Of a stretch of 64,000 nucleotides of DNA, positions 9,792 through 16,968 are shown in pieces. How positions within the stretch are numbered: the stretch's first letter is position 1; each line of letters opens with the position of its first letter. A program made the position numbers and the translations under genes. The notes beneath the pieces are model-generated. The model was given only the letters and a program-made list of their open reading frames with translations. It had not been told where the DNA came from and did not search any database. The stretch is from an uncultured Muribaculaceae bacterium (GTDB lineage: Bacteria; Bacteroidota; Bacteroidia; Bacteroidales; Muribaculaceae), in assembly GCA_910578075.1 (NCBI GenBank), contig CAJTPK010000006.1, positions 1 through 64,000 on the forward strand. The letters are read 5' to 3'.

Positions 9792-9830
9792 ATATGGCAT
9801 AGGCGTCAACTAAAAACGTCTATGCCATAT
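9792..9830 (+). promoter_or_regulatory. Hairpin between secDF and the next start codon
   Basis: Arms 9792-9806 and 9816-9830 pair over 15 bp with one G-U pair and a 9-base A-rich loop. The stem ends 4 bases before the ATG at 9835, where a ribosome would dock. It could end secDF transcription (the following TATTAT is only weakly T-rich) or hold back translation of the downstream gene. I cannot decide which. Confidence 0.6.
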
Positions 9831-9834
9831 TATT

Positions 9835-10590
9835 ATGAAAACACTCGCCACATTCCTCTTTACAATAGTCCTGTCATTCGGAATCGCATCCGACTCAATG
9901 GCTCAGACAGTCGATATTTCCGCTTTCCCTGATAACACGATAGTTCACCAAGGCATTTCAAGCCTTGTGGCAGCGGCAGATGCGAATATGGCTGTTATCG
10001 ACAGTGCTGTGGCTTCTACTCCGGTTTCGAGGCATCCTGTGCCTGTAGATCTGACGGCAGAGGATTTCATAACAAAAGTATATGGCGTGTTGTCTCCGGA
10101 TCGATCCCGTGATGAGTTGTGTGATGATTGTGTGAAGCTCCTGAATCTTATGCCCTCGGAAGATCAGATGGGGTTATGGCTTGACAGCACGGATGGCTAT
10201 CAACTCAGTTATTATGGTCAGAGGGTTCCGGATGTATCCGCCATGGCTGTCATAGAACGCGATTCCGTGGCGAATTTCGGCTTCTTCTTCCTGTTTCCTT
10301 ATAATATGTCAACCAAAGAAGAGATGAACCGCAGACAGGCTTTATTTTGTGGCAGCCTTCTCCAGGAATTACAGGATATAGGAGCAATAGTAGGGGTGAA
10401 TCCTTCGGCTGATGCCTTGTTTGAGGTTACAGGGGATTATAAGGGTAATTTTGTTGAGGCAAGGTTAATCGACGAATCTATTGACGCAGTCACGGGCAGA
10501 TATGTGCTGTATCTTTCTGTGGAGCCGGGTGGCAATGTCGTTATTCCCGGTGATAAAGAAATAGCTCAAACAGCCGAACCGACTATTTGA
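9835..10590 (+). CDS. Secreted protein of unknown function
   Basis: 251 aa. The first 24 residues form a Sec signal peptide ending SMAQ. The mature part has no motif I recognise. It has a mixed alpha/beta composition, the sequence DELCDDCVKLLNLM with two Cys, and a beta-rich C terminus. It probably resides in the periplasm or envelope. The start at 9835 gives a complete signal peptide, so it is well supported even though a hairpin lies directly upstream. It is flanked by structured RNA on both sides and looks monocistronic. Confidence 0.7.
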   Translation: MKTLATFLFTIVLSFGIASDSMAQTVDISAFPDNTIVHQGISSLVAAADANMAVIDSAVASTPVSRHPVPVDLTAEDFITKVYGVLSPDRSRDELCDDCVKLLNLMPSEDQMGLWLDSTDGYQLSYYGQRVPDVSAMAVIERDSVANFGFFFLFPYNMSTKEEMNRRQALFCGSLLQELQDIGAIVGVNPSADALFEVTGDYKGNFVEARLIDESIDAVTGRYVLYLSVEPGGNVVIPGDKEIAQTAEPTI

Positions 10591-10621
10591 GCTATTATAT
10601 GAGATTTTAAATTTTTACATT

Positions 10622-10660
10622 AAGCTGTGGGTATCAGAGATATCCGCGGCTTATTTTTTT
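10622..10660 (+). terminator. Intrinsic terminator, plus strand, overlapping the end of a convergent gene
   Basis: Arms 10622-10635 and 10639-10652 pair over 14 bp (three G-U pairs) with a 3-base loop, followed by a T run at 10653-10660. The T run lies inside the last codons of the convergent protease gene. A second perfect 10-bp inverted repeat (10561-10570 with 10586-10595) lies across the stop codon of the upstream gene. Confidence 0.7.
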
Positions 10661-13600
10661 GCTGTCTTGTTGAGCAGATGTTTCACCGCACCTTCAAGCT
10701 GTGCATCTGTTCCGCGGAGTTCGTCACCTGGGTTGTTGTAGATGAGCACATCGGGATTGAGCTGGTGGTTTTCGAGCACATTGCCATTCATGTCAACGCT
10801 TGTTACCTGCGGAATACCGAAATAAAGGCTCGGGTCGATCTGTGTCTCCCACCATACGGCTGTCATTGTGCCGGGAATAGGTGCGCCTACAACATCGCCG
10901 ATACCGAGGGTCTGATATACGAACGGTGTGCCGTGCGCGTCGCTGTAGTTACTTTCGTTCACGAGCATCACAGATGGTTTGGTCCACTGCGAGAAAGGCT
11001 CGGAACCGATGTATCTGCCGCGAGGCATAAACCGCACATATTCTTTACCGCCGAGAAGCAGCGCGATATCATTGTGGAGCCAGCCACCGCCATTGAAACG
11101 TGTGTCAACAATCACGGCGTCGCAATTGCGGTATTTGCCGAGAAGCTGGTCATAGACAGTCTGGAAGCTGCTTCCGTCCATTCCGGCTACATGAACATAG
11201 CCGACTTTACCTCCGGAGAGTGAATCAACCACGTGCTGGTTATGTTCTACCCAACGGTCATACAGATGGCTTGAGAGAGAGAACTTGTGCATCGGCTTAA
11301 GGTCCTTATATTCGATTTTGCCGTCGGCTTTCTTAATCTCAAGACGCACATTCTTGTTTGCTTTGCCCTCAAGAAGAGGATAATAATCCTTTCCTGCCTC
11401 TATTTTCTTTCCATCGATTGCAAGGATGACATCACCGGGCTTAACATCAACTTTCTTGGCAGCCAAAGGACCGCGGGGAAGAACCTCTGTCACTTTGAGA
11501 CCGTCGCCGGTATATGCCGGGTCGTAGAAAGCACCGAGTTCAGCTGTCTGCAGCGATGCACCGCCGGCACGGTAGCCGGAGCCTGTGTGCGATGCGTTCA
11601 GCTCACCAAGAATCTCGCTCATCAGGATTGAGAAATCCTGATTGTTGTTTATATAGGGAAGGAACTGACGGTAATGTTCACCATAACCTGCCCAGTCTAT
11701 GCCGTGGATATCCTTGTCATAGAATTTATCGTTGACCTGACGCACCATGTGGTCGTAGATATATTCGCGTTCGAGAGACGGCTTACGGTCGTAGGGGGCA
11801 TCGAACTCGATATCTTCGGTAGAACCCTTGGCAAGGTCAACCTTCTTCATGCCTGATCCGCTGATAAGGAAGAGCTTTTCTCCCTTGGCATCTGTGGCGA
11901 GACCACCGCTTACGCCCTTGATAAGAACCTTGGTGTCGCCCTTCTTGAGGTTGCGGACCATAAGGTTGGAACCTCCTTCGGTAGCTGATGCGATGTAATA
12001 GAATTTCTCACCCTTTGGATCCATGTAGTAATCACCTACAAACGAAGAGCTGCCTGTCAGGCGCGCCATGCGGTGTTTGCGGTTGGCAAGATCGAACTGA
12101 AGATCTTTGCTATCCTCCTTCTTGGATTCAGCTTTTTTGTCTTTTTTATCTTTCTTGTTTTTCTTACCTTTTTTATCTTTGTCGTCTTTCCCCTCTTCTT
12201 TCTCTTTTTTCTCCTTTTCGGCTTTCTCCTTGAGGGCAAGTTCCTCTTCTGTGGCGCGGAAATCATCCCACGCCTCGCCATCGAGAGCCATCATCACGAT
12301 ATCGCCCTGGTTACCCCAGCTGCCTTGGCTTTTCATGCCGTATTTGCCGGTGTAATATGTTACGGCTTTGCCTCCGAGAGCAAACTTGGCATTACCGTTG
12401 GAGTATCCGCTCTCGGTGAGGTCGATCACCTCTGAACCATCAGCCTTGACAAGCGCGATGTCGGTGTTGTTCCATCCCCCAATGCCGATATAGTCCGCGA
12501 GGAGCCATTTGCTGTCTGGACTCCAGGTGAATGATACGTCGCCATCTGTGTATGAATAATTGTATTTGCCGTCGAGCGCGGTGTTGACTTTCTTTGTCTT
12601 CGGATCAATCACCTTGATTTCAGTGCGATCCTCAAGGAAAGCTATTTTTTTGCCGTCAGGACTGTATTCCGGCTGCTGGGCGGCTGTCGGGCATTTGTAG
12701 AGAAGTTCCTCTTCGATCTCAGTGGCATATGCAAACTGTTTCTCGTCAGGATTTTTGATGGTGGCAGTGAAGAGCTGCCAGTAACCGTCGCGGTCTGAAT
12801 CGTATACAAGAGTGCGGCCGTCTTTGGAGAAGCTGACGTTACGCTCCTGCGCGGGAGTGTCGGTGATACGCTTTGTTGTTTTATATTTAGCGTCAGTCAC
12901 ATATACATCACCGCGGATTACGAATGCGATTTCGTTTCCTGAAGGTGACACAGCCATTGTTGTCGCACCACGGTTTGTGAAATATTTCACGCGGTCGCCG
13001 TCATATTGGTCGGCTATGATGTTGATATCAAGTTTCTGAGGCTCTGCTCCGGGACGCATTGTATAGATATCTCCGTCCCATGAGAAAGCGAGCGTGCCGT
13101 TGTCGGAAGCTGACAGATGGCGGACCGGATGTTTGGCGAATCTTGTGAGCTGCTTCTTGTTTTTGCCATCCAAAGAAGCCTCATAGATGTTGAGGGTGCC
13201 GTCCTCCTCGCTGATGAAGAAGAAAGAATTGCCATCGGCTTTCCATACAGGGTTGAGATCATGACCGTTGAATTTGGTCAGCTGTTTGAAATTGCCGTTG
13301 TCATATAGCCAGATATCGGAAGTTCCGGAAGAACGCTCATGTTTGCGCCATATATTCTCGAAACCTTTCTTATCCTGGTAAAGGACCTTCCCGGTCTTCG
13401 ATACGCTTGCCGCTCCTGCAGGTAGAGAGAGGAAAAGTTGCGGACGCAGTCCGGGCTGGGATATGTCGAGTTTCCATGTCTGTGTAAGGAAAGGAGCGCG
13501 GGAAGACTCGCGAGCCGGCATATCGGAAGTTGTGTAAAGAATCTCGTGGTCATTGAGGAAAGCGAGAGGCGTCTCAGAACCGCTGTTGGTAGTCAGACGC

Positions 13601-13899
13601 ACCGGTGTGCCTCCTGTGGCTGCCACCGAGAAGATATCGAAAGAACCTTCACGGTTGCTGGAGAAAATGATTTTAGAACCATCTGGGCTCCATACTGGGG
13701 CTGTGTCATAAGCCTCGTTGGAGGTTAGCTGGGAGGCCTTGCCTCCTGCTACGGGAACGGTGAAGATGTCGCCCTTGTAGGTGAACGCAATGGTTGACCC
13801 ATCGGGTGAGATCGCCGTGTTGCGGAGCCATCGTGGCGACTCCGCGGAGGCTGTGAGAGCGGCAAAACCGCAGGCAGCCAGGATTAGCAGATTCTTCAT
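10651..13899 (-). CDS. Tricorn-like S41 family peptidase with beta-propeller
   Basis: 1082 aa, exported (signal peptide about 1-19, ends TASAES). PD40/WD40-like propeller repeats (SPDGSTIAF, WSPDGSKIIF, YSPDGKKIAF and others) fill about residues 20-535. A very Lys- and Glu-rich linker runs from about 550 to 600. A tricorn C1-like helical region follows, then a PDZ domain (VLPRGPLAAKKVDVKPGDVILAIDG) and the S41 catalytic domain with Ser986 in NYSDAHGTP as the likely nucleophile. The expected role is degradation of peptides in the periplasm. It is co-oriented with folK, 30 bases upstream. The Lys-rich linker is unusually long and is seen as a low-complexity tract in the DNA. Confidence 0.88.
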   Translation of the reverse strand: MKNLLILAACGFAALTASAESPRWLRNTAISPDGSTIAFTYKGDIFTVPVAGGKASQLTSNEAYDTAPVWSPDGSKIIFSSNREGSFDIFSVAATGGTPVRLTTNSGSETPLAFLNDHEILYTTSDMPARESSRAPFLTQTWKLDISQPGLRPQLFLSLPAGAASVSKTGKVLYQDKKGFENIWRKHERSSGTSDIWLYDNGNFKQLTKFNGHDLNPVWKADGNSFFFISEEDGTLNIYEASLDGKNKKQLTRFAKHPVRHLSASDNGTLAFSWDGDIYTMRPGAEPQKLDINIIADQYDGDRVKYFTNRGATTMAVSPSGNEIAFVIRGDVYVTDAKYKTTKRITDTPAQERNVSFSKDGRTLVYDSDRDGYWQLFTATIKNPDEKQFAYATEIEEELLYKCPTAAQQPEYSPDGKKIAFLEDRTEIKVIDPKTKKVNTALDGKYNYSYTDGDVSFTWSPDSKWLLADYIGIGGWNNTDIALVKADGSEVIDLTESGYSNGNAKFALGGKAVTYYTGKYGMKSQGSWGNQGDIVMMALDGEAWDDFRATEEELALKEKAEKEKKEKEEGKDDKDKKGKKNKKDKKDKKAESKKEDSKDLQFDLANRKHRMARLTGSSSFVGDYYMDPKGEKFYYIASATEGGSNLMVRNLKKGDTKVLIKGVSGGLATDAKGEKLFLISGSGMKKVDLAKGSTEDIEFDAPYDRKPSLEREYIYDHMVRQVNDKFYDKDIHGIDWAGYGEHYRQFLPYINNNQDFSILMSEILGELNASHTGSGYRAGGASLQTAELGAFYDPAYTGDGLKVTEVLPRGPLAAKKVDVKPGDVILAIDGKKIEAGKDYYPLLEGKANKNVRLEIKKADGKIEYKDLKPMHKFSLSSHLYDRWVEHNQHVVDSLSGGKVGYVHVAGMDGSSFQTVYDQLLGKYRNCDAVIVDTRFNGGGWLHNDIALLLGGKEYVRFMPRGRYIGSEPFSQWTKPSVMLVNESNYSDAHGTPFVYQTLGIGDVVGAPIPGTMTAVWWETQIDPSLYFGIPQVTSVDMNGNVLENHQLNPDVLIYNNPGDELRGTDAQLEGAVKHLLNKTAKK

Positions 13900-13929
13900 A
13901 AGCAGTTATTGTTGATTGTTCTGTATTCT

Positions 13930-14370
13930 TTATGAGACCGGTTCTGTGAGTTGCTTTGTGCTCATTATTTCCTTAAGCTCCTTAAACGGTTCGAGGAAAA
14001 ATGGTCTGTCATTGAGGTGAGGATGGGGGAGAGTAAGTTCAGGAGTATTAATCACCATGTCATCTGCGGCCATGATATCGATATCTATCATACGATCCTT
14101 ATAGGAGCCATCGGCATTTCGGTGGGCTGCCGGATTGATTGATTTTTCGATATCCTGAAGAATGTGCAGGACATCGGTTGGTGCGAGATCGGAAATGAAA
14201 GCCATCCCCACATTGAGGAACTTGTTTTTCGACTCGTACCCCCACGCATCCGACTCAATGTGGTGGGAAAGCTCGAACCATCCGAACTGTTTCTCTATGG
14301 CTGACACAGCCCTTGTGAGGTTCATCAGTCTGTTGCCCAAATTTGATCCTATGTTGATATAATATACCAT
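13930..14370 (-). CDS. folK: 2-amino-4-hydroxy-6-hydroxymethyldihydropteridine diphosphokinase (HPPK)
   Basis: Transfers pyrophosphate from ATP to 6-hydroxymethyl-dihydropterin in folate synthesis; cytosolic. The start YYINIGSNLGNRLMNL, the KNKFLNVGMAF segment and the DRMIDIDIMAADDMVINTPELTLPHPHLNDRPFFLEP signature are classical HPPK motifs, including the two metal-binding Asp in DIDI. The 146-aa length is normal for the short form. It is transcribed ahead of the tricorn-like protease, probably by chance rather than shared function. Confidence 0.95.
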   Translation of the reverse strand: MVYYINIGSNLGNRLMNLTRAVSAIEKQFGWFELSHHIESDAWGYESKNKFLNVGMAFISDLAPTDVLHILQDIEKSINPAAHRNADGSYKDRMIDIDIMAADDMVINTPELTLPHPHLNDRPFFLEPFKELKEIMSTKQLTEPVS

Positions 14371-14425
14371 ACCTTTTTATAATACGTCTTACACCGTTAT
14401 TTGTGACATCAAAAATACATAAAAT

Positions 14426-14478
14426 CTATCAACCTGCCAAATCCATGCTTCTGAAGCATGGATTTGGCAGGTTGATAG
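14426..14478 (-). terminator. PUL-end terminator, perfect 25-bp stem
   Basis: A perfect inverted repeat with arms 14426-14450 and 14454-14478 and a 3-base loop lies 22 bases beyond the end of the last GH3 gene. On the minus strand it is followed by a T-rich stretch. It marks the end of the long PUL transcript and separates it from folK. Confidence 0.9.
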
Positions 14479-14499
14479 AGCTGTGCGTCTGTTGCTGGA

Positions 14500-16968
14500 T
14501 TATAATGTGATTGTGGAGGAGAGTGGGAGATTGTCGGAGGAGTTGCCTACGGAGATGGTGAATGCTCCGGGTTCGACGGTAAAATCGTGGAGATCCATGT
14601 CGTAGAAAGAGAAGGCTTCATCATCGAGTATGATGCTTACGCGTTGCGATTTGCCGGGTTTGAGGGTGATTTTCTCAAAACCTTTCAATTCTTTCTCCGG
14701 GCGGGGAGCGCGGCATTCATTATCTTTGACATAGATCTGTGCCACTTCCGAGGCTTCCTTCTTGCCTGTGTTGCGGAGCGTGAATGAAACCTCAACACGG
14801 TTATCTCCGAGGGGTTTCAGGTCAAGGTCACTGAATTCAAATGAGGAGTATCCTAATCCGAAGCCAAAAGGATATAATGGCTTGACATCGTTGCGGTCAT
14901 ATCCACGGTAGCCTGTGAAAATACCCTCGTTGTATTCAACATGTGCGCATTCGCGTGTGTCTGTGCTTCTTGTCTTAGGTCGGTTGGCATAATAGCTGTT
15001 GTAGGTGGGATTGTCTTTAAGTTCCCTCTCCATTGAAATCGGGAGTTTGCCGCTTGGTGATATTTTACCGGTAAGAATTTCAGCTATTGCCTGTCCTCCC
15101 TCCTGACCCGGATACCAAGCCATCAGGATTCCCTTGGCTGCATCTTCCCATGGAGCGAAGTTGATGTTTCCACCTGCGTTCAATACAACTGTCATATTAG
15201 GATTCACGGATGCGAGACGATTGATGAACTTCTCCTGGAATGCGGGCAGCGAGAAACTGCGGTCGAAACCTTCACCTTCAGTGCCGCTGTGGAATCCTGT
15301 GCAATAAACCACGTTGTCGGCTTTGCGCAATTCCCGGTTGAGTGTTTCTTCATCAAGCAGACCCAGGCTGCAGATGATATTGGCGGAAGAGATATTGTCG
15401 AAGTAATCCACGCGGATATCATAACTTTTCCCTTTCTCAACCTCATATTCAACCTCGCGCGATGAAAGTGCGTGATTGCCCCAGTCACCGGTGACAGTCT
15501 TTCCGTTTATGATTACCCGGTAGCCGTCATCGCCGCTGATACGTATCTTGATCACACCGTCTTTATCAGCCCGGTAGTATCCGCTCCAGCTGACAGAGAA
15601 ATGATCTTCAGGGAAATCAGGCAACGGACGCTCATACTCCCAGAGGAATTTGATTACGGAATCTGTGCGCACAAAGTCCGGTGTGCCCTCCATTTTCTGA
15701 TTCTTGTAATAGTTCCCTTTGAATCCGCGTTCAGTGCAGGTGGAATCGGTGAAGATTACCTTGCTGATATCTTTGTAAAGTTTTGTTTCGGGTAAAACAA
15801 CCGTATTTTTACGTAAATCTTTAAGACCTTTCGCCACTGATGTCACGGAAAATGGAGATACCGAACCGCTGCCGCCTCCCGACATTATGGTGTCGCAGTT
15901 GGGTCCAAGCACCAATGTGCGTCCTTTAAGCGGAAGAAGATTGCCCTCATTCTTTAGAAGCACAATACCCTCTCTTGCTACATCAAGAGCTGTTTTACGA
16001 GACTCCGGGTAATCAAGAGGTATGGAGGTGTCTTTCTGCACGCGGTCGAGAAGTCCGAATGCGATGAAAGTGGCGAGCATATGCTCGACCTTGGTGTTGA
16101 TCATCTCTTCGGTGATTCTACCGTTGGCAAGAGCCTCCTTGATGAGTTCCGGTTTGAAACGCACAGGTTTGGGCATTTCAAGATCAAGACCTGCGGCTGC
16201 CGCGTTAACGGTTGAGTATACGGAAGTCCAGTCGCTCATCAGGATTCCCTTGAACCCCCATAGCTTACGTAGAATGTCGATATTAAGCCAGCGGTTTTCT
16301 GTGGAATGAACGCCGTTCAGCAGGTTATAGCTGTTCATGACAGCTCCTACTCCAGCCTTTTTCACTGCCTTGCGGAAGGTTGGAAAGTATATCTCATGGA
16401 GCGTGCGCTCATCAATATCGCTGCTCACATGATGACGGCCCCATTCCTGATTGTTGCCGGCGAAATGTTTTACTGTAGCTATAACCCCCTTGGATTGCAC
16501 GCCATCAATATATTCCGCTGCCATCTCGGATGCCAGATAAGGATCCTCTCCCATATATTCGTAATTACGGCCGCAGAGCGGAGAACGGTATATGTTGACA
16601 CCCGGACCCAACAGGATTGCCACACCTCTTGCACGTGCGTCATCGCCAAGGCTCTCGCCGTATCTTTTCACGATGTCGCGGTTCCAGGTGGCGGCAGCTA
16701 ATATACCGGCAGGGTACAGTGTGCTGTGAGGCGCATGGTTGCGTAATCCTTGTGGCCCGTCGGCAAGGAGAATCTCCGGAACTCCAAGGCGAGGCACTCC
16801 ATGGAGCGAGAACGATGTCTTGCCTCCGAGACAAGCCAGTTTCTCGTCAAGTGTCATTTGTTGAACGATCTCGTGCGCCCGCTTTTGATGCTGCTCGGTT
16901 ATCTCTACGCCTGAAGCCTGGGCGGTGCAGGCAAGTAGCAAAGCTGCTGCTAATGTCTTTAGTTTCAT
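14500..16968 (-). CDS. GH3 beta-glycosidase with inserted PA14 domain
   Basis: 822 aa, signal peptide about 1-20, so periplasmic or surface. The GH3 N-terminal barrel carries KHFAGNNQEWGRHH (167-180) and GILMSDW with Asp246 as the nucleophile. The C-terminal sandwich begins near residue 330. A PA14 domain (about 412-538, SGDDGYRVIINGK) is inserted into it, as in plant- and gut-bacterial GH3 beta-glucosidases that use it to shape the active site. A fibronectin-III-like end follows from about 745. It removes non-reducing-end sugars, probably glucose; the sugar cannot be fixed from sequence. It is the last PUL gene, and its ATG overlaps the preceding stop by 4 bases (ATGA). Confidence 0.92.
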   Translation of the reverse strand: MKLKTLAAALLLACTAQASGVEITEQHQKRAHEIVQQMTLDEKLACLGGKTSFSLHGVPRLGVPEILLADGPQGLRNHAPHSTLYPAGILAAATWNRDIVKRYGESLGDDARARGVAILLGPGVNIYRSPLCGRNYEYMGEDPYLASEMAAEYIDGVQSKGVIATVKHFAGNNQEWGRHHVSSDIDERTLHEIYFPTFRKAVKKAGVGAVMNSYNLLNGVHSTENRWLNIDILRKLWGFKGILMSDWTSVYSTVNAAAAGLDLEMPKPVRFKPELIKEALANGRITEEMINTKVEHMLATFIAFGLLDRVQKDTSIPLDYPESRKTALDVAREGIVLLKNEGNLLPLKGRTLVLGPNCDTIMSGGGSGSVSPFSVTSVAKGLKDLRKNTVVLPETKLYKDISKVIFTDSTCTERGFKGNYYKNQKMEGTPDFVRTDSVIKFLWEYERPLPDFPEDHFSVSWSGYYRADKDGVIKIRISGDDGYRVIINGKTVTGDWGNHALSSREVEYEVEKGKSYDIRVDYFDNISSANIICSLGLLDEETLNRELRKADNVVYCTGFHSGTEGEGFDRSFSLPAFQEKFINRLASVNPNMTVVLNAGGNINFAPWEDAAKGILMAWYPGQEGGQAIAEILTGKISPSGKLPISMERELKDNPTYNSYYANRPKTRSTDTRECAHVEYNEGIFTGYRGYDRNDVKPLYPFGFGLGYSSFEFSDLDLKPLGDNRVEVSFTLRNTGKKEASEVAQIYVKDNECRAPRPEKELKGFEKITLKPGKSQRVSIILDDEAFSFYDMDLHDFTVEPGAFTISVGNSSDNLPLSSTITL

